In this document: one piece after another, positions 27,646 to 36,354 of the stretch
Position numbering within the stretch: the first letter of the stretch is position 1
How the letters are laid out: the number at the start of each line of letters is the position of its first letter
Source: Caballeronia sp. dw_276
GTDB lineage: Bacteria > Pseudomonadota > Gammaproteobacteria > Burkholderiales > Burkholderiaceae
Assembly: GCF_018449635.1 (NCBI RefSeq)
Contig: NZ_JAAVUV010000006.1
Span: forward strand, 1 to 64,000
Direction: 5' to 3'
DNA length: 64,000 nucleotides
Notes under the pieces: model-generated
What the model saw: only the letters and a program-made list of their open reading frames with translations
What the model was told of the DNA's origin: nothing
The model's database searches: none
Made by a program: the position numbers and the translations under genes

Positions 27646-28844
27646 GCCGCGTATCGAGAGTCCGCAATTCGCAACGACAACATGGCGGCGTCGAGTCTTC
27701 AGGCGTCGAGCCGACCAAGGTCCACGTGCATCTTTTTTATGGCGCCGATCCGCGGTTTTATCGGAAGGGCGAGAACATTGGCTGCCTTTACGGGTATCAC
27801 CACGCGGAGTCGCCGGAGACGACGCTGACGTATTCCCGCGATGAACCCGAGAACAAGATCGTGCGTCTCGCGCGTCGCGGATTGAAGGCCGTGCTCGGCT
27901 TCGACTTCATTCATACGTGGCGTAATCGTGAAGAGATCCTGAAGTCGGACGTGGTGTGGACGCATACGGAACACGAGCATTTGTCGGCGGCATTGTTGCT
28001 CTTGATGAAAGGCCGTGCGCGCGGCAACCCAATGTTGCTCGCGCAAAGCGTCTGGCTCTTCGATAAATGGGCCGGCTACGGCGCGATCAGGAAGTTCTTC
28101 TACAAGAAGCTGCTCGCACGCGCCGACGTGCTGACCACGCACGCGACCGAGAACGCGCAAATGGCGCGCGACTATCTGAAGCGCGACGTGCAGCAGGTTT
28201 TCTATGGCATCAATCCGCACGATTTTCCGCTGCAGGAACCGGTTGCGTGGAAGCCGAACACGCCCGTGCGAATCGGCGCGATTGGCAATGATCGTGATCG
28301 CGATTGGGAGTCGCTCGTGAAGGCCTTTCGCCAGGAACCGGCGTGCGAAGTGCGGATTGCGACGCGCCGGCGGGTATCGAAGGAACTGCATGCCGGCAAC
28401 GTGAAAATTGCGCCGGCAATTGGTCTCAAGGCTGCGCGCGAACTCTACGATTGGGCCGATGTGATCGTCGTGCCGTCGCGCCATAACACGCATGTATCGG
28501 GCATTACTGTGGTGCTCGAAGCGGTCGCGTTAGGCAAACCCGTGATCGTCACCGATGTCGGATCGTTGCGCGATTACTTCGGTCCTGAACATGTGTTTTA
28601 TGTGCCGCCGCACGACGTGGAGGCGTTGCAACGCACGCTTCAAAACATCGTCGCCAATCCCGAACTCGCGTTGCATCGCGCGCAAGCCGCGAGCCGTCAT
28701 TTCGCGGCGCGCGATTTCACCACACGCCAGTTTGCGATGCAGCATGTGCGCCTCACGCAGGACTTCATGCGCAACGCGCGTCCCGCTGAAACGCCGGTGC
28801 ATGCCGATCTTCACGGCGTTGCTTCATCAAGCAGGGCGCACTGA
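27642..28844 (+). CDS. bceH: Glycosyltransferase family 4
   Basis: A 400-residue GT-B glycosyltransferase. The C-terminal GT4 domain has GAIGNDRDRDWESLVKAF and VVPSRHNTHVSGITVVLEAVALGKPVIV, with the Glu of the EX7E-type motif. It starts at an ATGA overlap with bceG, which supports the start at 27642. It would act after BceB in repeat-unit assembly. The linkage it forms is not evident from sequence. Confidence 0.88.
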   Translation: MSRVSRVRNSQRQHGGVESSGVEPTKVHVHLFYGADPRFYRKGENIGCLYGYHHAESPETTLTYSRDEPENKIVRLARRGLKAVLGFDFIHTWRNREEILKSDVVWTHTEHEHLSAALLLLMKGRARGNPMLLAQSVWLFDKWAGYGAIRKFFYKKLLARADVLTTHATENAQMARDYLKRDVQQVFYGINPHDFPLQEPVAWKPNTPVRIGAIGNDRDRDWESLVKAFRQEPACEVRIATRRRVSKELHAGNVKIAPAIGLKAARELYDWADVIVVPSRHNTHVSGITVVLEAVALGKPVIVTDVGSLRDYFGPEHVFYVPPHDVEALQRTLQNIVANPELALHRAQAASRHFAARDFTTRQFAMQHVRLTQDFMRNARPAETPVHADLHGVASSSRAH

Positions 28845-28847
28845 ACA

Positions 28848-30377
28848 ATGAGCACGCCAGCCGCTCCGCGCACCCCGAAGTTCATCGCCGATCTGATCGA
28901 GAACGGCGGCAAGCCCGCGCGCGCCGGATTTCTCGGCCTGTTCCGCGATGAACCCAAGCACTGGGTACCGCAGACCGGCTTCTGGGCGTTCACGCTGCTG
29001 CTCATCCTCGCGCACCAGGGTACGGTCCTGACGCTCGCGTTTCCGTTTTTATCGACGGCGATCGGCCTATGGCTCTATTTCAAGAGCCCGGCGCGTTACA
29101 TAGGGTTCGTGTGGTGGCAATGGTTCCTGAGCCCGGAAGTCCGGCGCCTTGCCGACTATGCAAAGGGCGGCTTCACGCCAACGAGTCTGATCCAGATCGC
29201 GCCGGTCGTCGTCACCATGATCTGCGCGCTGACCGTCGTGCGGCATTACCGCGTGCTCGCCGAGCGGCGCGGCCTGCCTGTTCTCCTGATCTTCCTCGGG
29301 CTTGCGTACGCGTACTTGATCGGCGTGATGTCGAACGGTCCGATGGCCGCGACGTATGACCTCGCCGCGTGGCTTTACCCGGTGCTGATCGGCTTTCACA
29401 TCATGGTCCATGCACGCGAGTATCCGAAGTATCGGCAGGCGATCCTCGATACGTTCATCTGGGGCATGCTCTTCATGGGCGGCTACGGCCTCATTCAGTT
29501 CTTCGTGATGCCCGCCTGGGACGCCATGTGGATGATCGGTTCGCAGATGGCATCGCAGGGCGATCCCGTGCGCCTTGGCGTGCGCGTCTTCAGCACGATG
29601 AATTCATCCGGCCCGTTCGCGCTCGCCATGATGGCCGCGCTCACCTTCACCATGGCCGGGACACAAAGCGTGCGCTGGCTCGCGGGTGGCCTCGGCTTCA
29701 TCTCGTTCGGTCTTTGCATGGTGCGCTCGACGTGGGGCGGCTGGGTCATCGCGATGGTCCTGCAACTGATCAAGGCGAGCAACAAGGTACGTGTGCGCAT
29801 CCTGGTTGGCGGAGTGGTGCTGGTCGCGCTCTCGGTGCCGCTGCTCACGTTCGGGCCCATCGCCGACAAGATGGCGACGCGCCTGCAATCCATCACCAAT
29901 CTCAGCGACGACAACAGCTACGCCGCACGCAACGAGTTCTACGCGTCGTTCGCCAAAACGGCTTTCACCGATGTCTCCGGCGAAGGATTCGGCGCAACGG
30001 GTTCATCGACGAAACTGTCGTCCTCGAACGGTGATCTCGGCAAATACGGCAGCTTCGACAGCGGCGTGATGAACGTGCCGTTCGTGCTCGGCTGGCCGGG
30101 TTCCCTGATGTATCTCGCCGGACTCGGGCTGCTTTTGATGCGCGCGTTTCGCGCATCGTTTTCCCTGCGTGACGACAAGTACGCACAAGCCTCGTTGAGC
30201 GTGGCGTTTGCGATCGTCGGCATGCTGGTCTTCACCAACACGTTCACGTCGATTGGCGGAATGATCCTTTACATGGGCCTGTGCTCGGTTCTCGCCGCAC
30301 GCCATCACATGCGGCTCGACAAGAAGCGGGCACGCGCGGTCTTGGAACAATCCATTCCTCAAAAGGCAATCCGATGA
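28848..30377 (+). CDS. bceI: O-antigen/EPS polymerase (Wzy-like)
   Basis: A 509-residue integral membrane protein with about 10-12 hydrophobic segments. A large periplasmic loop lies near residues 340-400 (ITNLSDDNSYAARNEFY, AFTDVSGEGFGATGSSTKL), as in the Wzy_C/O-antigen ligase family. It would polymerise lipid-linked repeats on the periplasmic side. Its position inside the glycosyltransferase run fits. Its stop overlaps the start of the next gene (ATGA). Confidence 0.85.
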   Translation: MSTPAAPRTPKFIADLIENGGKPARAGFLGLFRDEPKHWVPQTGFWAFTLLLILAHQGTVLTLAFPFLSTAIGLWLYFKSPARYIGFVWWQWFLSPEVRRLADYAKGGFTPTSLIQIAPVVVTMICALTVVRHYRVLAERRGLPVLLIFLGLAYAYLIGVMSNGPMAATYDLAAWLYPVLIGFHIMVHAREYPKYRQAILDTFIWGMLFMGGYGLIQFFVMPAWDAMWMIGSQMASQGDPVRLGVRVFSTMNSSGPFALAMMAALTFTMAGTQSVRWLAGGLGFISFGLCMVRSTWGGWVIAMVLQLIKASNKVRVRILVGGVVLVALSVPLLTFGPIADKMATRLQSITNLSDDNSYAARNEFYASFAKTAFTDVSGEGFGATGSSTKLSSSNGDLGKYGSFDSGVMNVPFVLGWPGSLMYLAGLGLLLMRAFRASFSLRDDKYAQASLSVAFAIVGMLVFTNTFTSIGGMILYMGLCSVLAARHHMRLDKKRARAVLEQSIPQKAIR

Positions 30378-31579
30378 GAATCGCCATCGTCACCCATGTC
30401 GTGCGTCATAACGACGGGCAAGGCCGCGTGAACTACGAGATCGCGCGTGCCGCGCTGGCGGAAGGCCATCAAGTCACGTTGCTTGCTTCGCACGTGGCGC
30501 CGGAGCTGGCGTCGGAAACGCGTTTGCGATGGGTCGCGATCAAGGTCGGGCGCTTCTGGCCGACCAAGCTTTTCAAGCAGCAGGTCTTCGCGCTGAAGAC
30601 CGCGATCTGGCTGAAGAAGCATAAGAAAGAGTACGACGTGCTGCATGTGAACGGCTTCATATCTTGGGCCAAAGCCGATGTGAATACCGCTCACTTCGTG
30701 CATGGCGGCTGGCTGCGCAGCCCTTACTATCCGTTCAAGCTCACTGGCGGTTTGTGGTCCGCTTATCAGGTCATCTATAGCCACGTCAACGCGAAGCTCG
30801 AACACTGGGCGTATCAGCGTTCGAAGATCATCGCGGCCGTGTCCGAGAAGGTCGCCATCGAGATTCGCGCGAATGGTACGCAGAGCGAGCGCATCGAGGT
30901 CGTTTATAACGGCGTGGACACGAGCGCGTTCACGGCGGCGCGGCGAACTGGCAGCGACAGGGCGTCATTCGGTCTTCCCGACGATGCCTGCCTGTTGCTC
31001 TTTGTCGGCGATCTGCGTACGCCGCGCAAGAACCTCGATACGGTGTTGAAAGCACTGCTACAGCTTCCTTCGAATGTGCATCTCGCGGTCGCGGGTTACA
31101 TCCCGGGCAGTCCTTATCCTGACGAAGCGAAGGCGCTCGGCATTGACGATCGTGTGCATTTTCTCGGCCTTGTGAAGAACATGCCGACGCTCATGCACTC
31201 CGTGGATGCCTTCGTGTTTCCCTCTCGATACGAAGCCATGAGCTTGTCGCTGCTCGAAGCGCTCGCGGCTGGCTTGCCGGTCATCACGGCAAAGACGGCG
31301 GGCGGGGCGGAGATCATCGGCACGGATTGCGGCATCGTGCTCGACGATCCCGACGATGCCACCGCGCTCGCCGGCGCCGTCGCCAGACTCGCCGATGCAC
31401 CCGAACTCCGCCGCGAGATGGGCGCCGCCGCGCGCCTGCTTGCGGATCAGTTCGGCTGGGCGCGGATGGCCCGGCGCTATCTGGATTTGTATCGTGGCTT
31501 TGCGAATCAGAAGGGTGCGACGGCTTCATCGAGCGATACAAACGATGCGCAAAAGGCCGAAAGCGTGGCCGCCGTATAA
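30374..31579 (+). CDS. bceJ: Glycosyltransferase family 4
   Basis: A 401-residue GT4 enzyme. N-terminal MRIAIVTHVVRHNDGQGRV begins at the ATGA overlap with bceI, so the longer upstream frame is rejected. The donor domain shows LLFVGDLRTPRKNLDTVLKAL and FVFPSRYEAMSLSLLEALA, with the two glutamates of the EX7E motif. It is a cytosolic or membrane-associated repeat-unit assembly enzyme. Specificity unknown. Confidence 0.9.
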   Translation: MRIAIVTHVVRHNDGQGRVNYEIARAALAEGHQVTLLASHVAPELASETRLRWVAIKVGRFWPTKLFKQQVFALKTAIWLKKHKKEYDVLHVNGFISWAKADVNTAHFVHGGWLRSPYYPFKLTGGLWSAYQVIYSHVNAKLEHWAYQRSKIIAAVSEKVAIEIRANGTQSERIEVVYNGVDTSAFTAARRTGSDRASFGLPDDACLLLFVGDLRTPRKNLDTVLKALLQLPSNVHLAVAGYIPGSPYPDEAKALGIDDRVHFLGLVKNMPTLMHSVDAFVFPSRYEAMSLSLLEALAAGLPVITAKTAGGAEIIGTDCGIVLDDPDDATALAGAVARLADAPELRREMGAAARLLADQFGWARMARRYLDLYRGFANQKGATASSSDTNDAQKAESVAAV

Positions 31580-31620
31580 ACGCGATTTACCTATCAACAA
31601 TCTCAGGCGGGGTCAGGGAT

Positions 31621-32787
31621 ATGAGCACACAAGCCATCAAGTCGCTGCAAATCGGGATGCATTGGTTCCCTGAGCGCGCGGGCGGTCTGGACCGCATGTA
31701 TCACACGCTGGTGGGCGCTTTGCCAGGCGCGGGCGTCACGGTGCGCGGCGTGGTTGCGGGGTCGGCGCGGGTTGCGTCCGATACCGAAGGCGCCATTCAC
31801 GGTTTCGGTCCGGCTGCGCAATCGTTGCCGCGCCGCTTGATGGCTGCGCGCCGTGCGTTGCGCGCTTCGTTGAGTCGTGAAAGGCCGGACGTGGTCTCGT
31901 CGCACTTTGCGCTTTATACGTTCCCCGGTCTCGATGTCACGCGTGGCATTCCGCAGGTTTCGCATTTCCAGGGACCTTGGGCCGACGAGAGTCATGTCGA
32001 AGGCGCCGATTCCATCGGACAGCGAACTAAACGGATGCTCGAGCAGCGCGTCTATGCCCGTTCCACGCGGTTGATTGTTTTATCGGAAGCATTTGGCGAG
32101 ATCCTGCAGTCGCGATATGCCATTCCTGCAGAGCGGATTCGCGTGGTGCCGGGGTGTGTGGATGTCTCGCAGTTCAACGTTCCGCTAAGCCGTGCCGATG
32201 CGCGGCGCCGGCTGCAATTGCCGCAGGATCGGCCGGTGGTGCTCGCCGTGCGTCGGCTTGTGCGGCGCATGGGATTGGAGGATCTTATTGAAGCGATGAA
32301 GCGTGTGAAGGCGAAGCAGCCCGATGTGTTGTTGTTGATCGCGGGGAAGGGACGTCTGGCAGAAGAGCTGCAGGCGCGTATCACAGATGCCGGTCTCGAC
32401 GATAACGTGCGTCTTTTGGGGTTTGTGCCGGATCGGCATTTGGCGGCGCTTTATCGGGCGGCGGATGTGAGTATTGTGCCGACGGTTGCGTTGGAAGGGT
32501 TTGGTTTGATCACGGTGGAGTCGCTGGCTTCGGGAACGCCTGTGCTGGTCACGCCGGTTGGCGGATTGCCGGAGGCGGTCGCGCCGTTATCGGGGAATCT
32601 GGTTTTGCCTTCGACAGGGGTGGATGCTATCGCCGAGGGGTTGATCGGTGCGCTCGACGGGTCGCTTGTTTTGCCAAGCGAGCAGGCATGTCGGGCCTAT
32701 GCTAAAGCGAACTTCGATACGACGGTGATCGCTCGCCGGGTGGCTTCGGTTTATAGCGAGGCTATTGAGGTGGGGGTTTTGCATTGA
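31621..32787 (+). CDS. bceK: Glycosyltransferase family 4
   Basis: A 388-residue GT4 enzyme starting at MSTQAIKSLQIGMHWFPE with AGGGA upstream. The acceptor domain has GGLDRMYHTLVGALPGAGV. The donor domain has VLAVRRLVRRMGLEDLIEAM and VALEGFGLITVESLASGTPVLV with EX7E glutamates. It is the last gene of the bceB-K run and is followed by a palindromic repeat element that may end the transcript. Confidence 0.9.
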   Translation: MSTQAIKSLQIGMHWFPERAGGLDRMYHTLVGALPGAGVTVRGVVAGSARVASDTEGAIHGFGPAAQSLPRRLMAARRALRASLSRERPDVVSSHFALYTFPGLDVTRGIPQVSHFQGPWADESHVEGADSIGQRTKRMLEQRVYARSTRLIVLSEAFGEILQSRYAIPAERIRVVPGCVDVSQFNVPLSRADARRRLQLPQDRPVVLAVRRLVRRMGLEDLIEAMKRVKAKQPDVLLLIAGKGRLAEELQARITDAGLDDNVRLLGFVPDRHLAALYRAADVSIVPTVALEGFGLITVESLASGTPVLVTPVGGLPEAVAPLSGNLVLPSTGVDAIAEGLIGALDGSLVLPSEQACRAYAKANFDTTVIARRVASVYSEAIEVGVLH

Positions 32788-32812
32788 ACGGGGTTTTTGA
32801 GGGGGCGGGGGC

Positions 32813-33532
32813 GGGGTTGATGCTGGGTTGCTGCTGTTTAGGCTTTCGCGCGTTCCTTGTTGGCTGATTTTTTTAGCACTGTTAGCCACTGTGCGTGGCG
32901 GGACTTCATTTCTTTGTCCAACGGCGACAAAGAAACGAAGCAAAGAAAACGCCTTCCAAACGAGGGCACATAAGTGTCTCGAGCGTGCAGTGACAACTAT
33001 TTGGTACCCCAAAAGCACGCTCGGCGAATAACCACGTCCTGCTGAAACCCTCCCGCTCCGTTCACAGATACCCACACGCTTCGCCACCAGTGTGGGAATC
33101 CGTTAATACGGAAACCCGGCCTACGTATAACAACGGAATAGCCAATAACAGGTTCAAAGCATCTTGAACCCAAAGCCTCGTCATTGGCACGGCCGACCAT
33201 TCGGTTTGGGCATCAGCGCGCGCAGCGCGGAAGCCTGGTTGATGGATTCCCACACTGGTGGCGAAGCGTGTGGGTTGCCGTTGACGGAGGGGGAGGGTTT
33301 CAACTGTCCGGGGTTATGCGCCGAGCGTGATTTTGGGGTACCAAACCGTTGACACTGCACGCTGGGGACACTTAAGAATTAGCGGTTGAAAGGCGTTTTC
33401 TTTGCTTCGTTTCTTTGTCGCCGTTGGACAAAGAAATGAAGTCCCGCCACGCACAGTGGCTAACAGTGCTAAAAAAATCAGCCAACAAGGAACGCGCGAA
33501 GACCTAAAAAGCAGCAACCCGGCATCAACCCC
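32813..33532. repeat. ~700-bp palindromic repeat element, copy 1
   Basis: Two outer arms of about 220 bp are inverted copies of each other. The left arm runs GCGCGTTCCTTGTTGGCTGA ... GGCGGGACTTCATTTCTTTG ..., and the right arm is its reverse complement ending near 33532. Nested inside is a second inverted pair, CCCACACGCTTCGCCACCAG (~33069) and its complement (~33250). Short open frames within it (for example 32997-33200) repeat in copy 2 and follow from the repeat, so I do not call them genes. It lies between bceK and a LysR gene. RNA from it would fold into a very long stem. Confidence 0.85.
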
Positions 33533-33706
33533 GACCGCCACGAACAACCGCCCGAGCGCCCCCCAACACCCCCCACATCCCCCTTCCCAACACCTCCCCC
33601 GCCCTCCCTCCCGCGCCCCATTCCAATTTCCATCGTAATATTCACCTTTCAGGGGCCGCGCGCTCAGCGCCCCCCCTGTGTAACCTCCAGCCTGGAACCC
33701 CCGTCC

Positions 33707-34702
33707 ATGGACCGTTTCCTAGCGATGAAAGTTTTTGTGCGAGTCGTCGAGAGCGGCAGCTTCTCGAAGGCCGCCGATGCCTTGCGCCTTCCCGCCGCCA
33801 GCGTCTCGCGCACCGTGCAAGCGCTCGAAGCGCACCTCGGCGCACGCCTGCTCAACCGCACCACGCGCAGCATCAGCATCACCGAAGACGGCGAAATCTA
33901 CTACGAACGCTGCGTGCGCGTCCTCGGCGAAGTCGACGACATGGAGTCCGTGCTCTCACGCTCGAAACTCAGCCCGAAAGGCACCGTGCGCGTCAGCCTG
34001 CCGGCGCTGATGGCGAAAAGCACGATCATCGGCGCACTGCCGGAATTTTTCGCGGCCTATCCGGATATCCGCGTGGAAATGAGCCTCACCGATAAACAAG
34101 TCGACATCATCGAGGCCGGTGTCGATTGCGTGATCCGCGTGGGCGCGGTCGGCGATATCGGTCTGGTGGCAAAGACCATCGGACGATATTCGCAGATCAC
34201 GGTGGCCGCTCCCTCGTATATCGAAAAATATGGCGAGCCCAAGACGCTGGAGGATCTCGAGAATCATTATTGCGTCGACTATCTGGTGAGCAAGACGGGA
34301 CGTGTCAGGCCCTGGGAGTTCGTGGTGGATGGCGAAACGCGCACCGTTCCCCTTAAGGCGATGCTCGCCGTGAACGACGCCGAGTCGTACGTGGAATGTG
34401 GTTTGAAAGGACTCGGGCTGATCCAGGCGTCGGGTTATACGCTGACGTCGTATGTGGAGAGCGGGGAGCTGCGCGAAGTGCTGCAGGCCTATCCGTCTTA
34501 CCCGCGGATCGTGTCGATTCTTTATGCCGCGAACCGGCATCAGCCGCGTCGCGTGAAAGTGTTCATTGAATGGATCGCGGAGATCTACAGGCGGCAGTCG
34601 TCACTGCAAGTGTCCGACGCCGATCCGCTAGCCGGCCAGACGAGACTCGCAGACCAGGCGGTGCCGCGCGGACAGGTCCAAAACGGCGCTGTCACGTCTT
34701 GA
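33707..34702 (+). CDS. LysR-family transcriptional regulator
   Basis: A 331-residue LysR regulator. The helix-turn-helix is FVRVVESGSFSKAADALRL followed by SVSRTVQALEAHLGARLLNR. The effector domain has ALPEFFAAYPDIRVEMSL, VDCVIRVGAVGDIGLVAK and AAPSYIEKYG. GGAA precedes the ATG. Its last 11 bp overlap the 3' end of the convergent rmd gene. It resembles many Burkholderia orphan LysR genes. A link to the polysaccharide genes is possible but unproven. Confidence 0.9.
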   Translation: MDRFLAMKVFVRVVESGSFSKAADALRLPAASVSRTVQALEAHLGARLLNRTTRSISITEDGEIYYERCVRVLGEVDDMESVLSRSKLSPKGTVRVSLPALMAKSTIIGALPEFFAAYPDIRVEMSLTDKQVDIIEAGVDCVIRVGAVGDIGLVAKTIGRYSQITVAAPSYIEKYGEPKTLEDLENHYCVDYLVSKTGRVRPWEFVVDGETRTVPLKAMLAVNDAESYVECGLKGLGLIQASGYTLTSYVESGELREVLQAYPSYPRIVSILYAANRHQPRRVKVFIEWIAEIYRRQSSLQVSDADPLAGQTRLADQAVPRGQVQNGAVTS

Positions 34703-35660
34703 CGGTTTCTATGTTCTCGAACTTGGCCCGTGCGTGCTGGTACATCCATTCGAGCGTGTCGTAGATCGGCGTAACCGGCACCCTGCCAATTGCACGACGC
34801 AACTTGATGTTCGAGCCAACGAGCTTCGCAATCTCGTTGCGGCGCATGAAGCGGGGATCGACGAAAACCTCGATCTCGTAACCGGCGATGCGTCGCATCA
34901 TGCCGAGGATTTCGCCAAGCGAATGGCCAATACCGGAACACGTATTGAACGCCTGGCCCACAGGCGCTTTTTCGATGAGCTGGGCGTAGACATCGACCAC
35001 ATCCCGGACATCGGAGAAATCACGGCTCACCGCAAGGTTGCCCAGCGACATTTTCTTCTCGTGGCGCGCGTGGTGATTGACGATCTTGGGCAACAAAAAA
35101 TCTTCGCCCTGGCCGACACCCGTGTAATTGAACGGCCGCGTAAAAAAAATCGGCAGACGGTCGAGCCATAGACGCGCCATGTTTTCCATGGCGAGCTTGC
35201 TGACCGCGTAGTCGTTGCCAGGATTGAGCGGCACGTTTTCGTCGATGACTTCCACGTTCGCATTGCCATACACATTCGATGTGCTCGCCATCAGCACCGC
35301 CCGAGGTTTCTTGTCGAGCAGCGCGAGTGCATCGAGCAGATTGCGCGAACCCATGATGTTCACGAGATAACTTTGCGTCGGCGGATTGCCGGTAACGTGC
35401 GCGAGCCCGGCCAGATGCACGACGACGTCCGGTTTTGCATCGGCCACGCATGCGCGCACCGCGTCGAGATCGAGGAGATCGACGGGCACGCCGGTCGTAC
35501 CCGGCACATCGGCTTCCGATGCCGGCGAGGTCGTGCCCCATACGTCGTAGCCTTCGTCCAGCAGACGCTCGGCCATATGGCGTCCGGTGAATCCCGAGAG
35601 ACCCGTGATGAGAGCGCGGCGACGCTTCGTGCCGCCGTCAGGATGTTTTGTGTCGTTCAT
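34692..35660 (-). CDS. rmd: GDP-4-keto-6-deoxy-D-mannose reductase (RMD-type epimerase/dehydratase)
   Basis: A 322-residue extended SDR enzyme. The NAD(P) motif is ITGLSGFTGRHMAERLL, and the catalytic residues lie in MASTSNVYG and DYAVSKLAM (YxxxK). FFTRPFNYTGVGQGEDFLLP is the pattern of RMD enzymes that reduce GDP-4-keto-6-deoxy-mannose to GDP-D-rhamnose. The product of gmd (start at 63941) would supply its substrate. In the bce-II locus the corresponding gene is bceM. It is transcribed opposite to its neighbours. The start RBS is weak. Confidence 0.82.
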   Translation of the reverse strand: MNDTKHPDGGTKRRRALITGLSGFTGRHMAERLLDEGYDVWGTTSPASEADVPGTTGVPVDLLDLDAVRACVADAKPDVVVHLAGLAHVTGNPPTQSYLVNIMGSRNLLDALALLDKKPRAVLMASTSNVYGNANVEVIDENVPLNPGNDYAVSKLAMENMARLWLDRLPIFFTRPFNYTGVGQGEDFLLPKIVNHHARHEKKMSLGNLAVSRDFSDVRDVVDVYAQLIEKAPVGQAFNTCSGIGHSLGEILGMMRRIAGYEIEVFVDPRFMRRNEIAKLVGSNIKLRRAIGRVPVTPIYDTLEWMYQHARAKFENIETVKT

Positions 35661-36354
35661 TACGCTTTATTTGCGGCGATCGTGTCGCGGGTGGAGTACA
35701 GCGCCGTCTATGGCTGTTGGTCGAACCGTTCAGCCATTTCGATATGGCAACCCCAAGCAAGTTCATTGCCCAGAAGCTTTCGCGCTACGTGATAACAGAA
35801 CGCCTGGATGAGGCGTCCGGCCGTTTTCCGCATTGATTTCGTGCCGAATTTTAACATGCGGGTCTTTTTGAAAGGGGGCAGAACAGGGCCGCCGCTCATG
35901 TCACCGCACAAACCGTCGCTGGCCGAATCGGGCGCCGGATCGAATGAGAAATTTCACCGATCCCACGCCGGACCGCCCGTGAATATGGACACGGCAAACC
36001 CGATTTCACGCCTTTCGATGCGGGCCGCACAGAAAAATTCATAAAAATCGTCATTAATTCTATGGCGAAACAATCAAGAAAATATTTGGGAGGCTTCGCG
36101 CCTCGTGGCTTTGGAAGGCGCTGTTGTAAGCCGCGCGGAATCTTCCGGATATTACTTTTCGAAACAATTTTTTGAACAAAATAAGTCGGATCGAAATCCG
36201 CGAACACGTTCGTTCATTTCACCGATCCATTTATTTCAGATTTTTTTGCAATATTTGAACGGTAGGCTTGATTAACCGAGTAACGGCCGTGACGCCTCAG
36301 CTGCTCCATTGGCCGATCGAGCAGAGCCGGCCGCTCTCAGATGGAGAAAACCTC
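35661..36354. other. Divergent intergenic region rmd / propeller gene
   Basis: About 690 bp, AT-rich from 36,030 onward. It must hold promoters for rmd (minus) and the secreted protein gene (plus). A frame from 36268 (TTG) joins the latter, but the signal peptide begins later. No further gene was seen. Confidence 0.4.
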
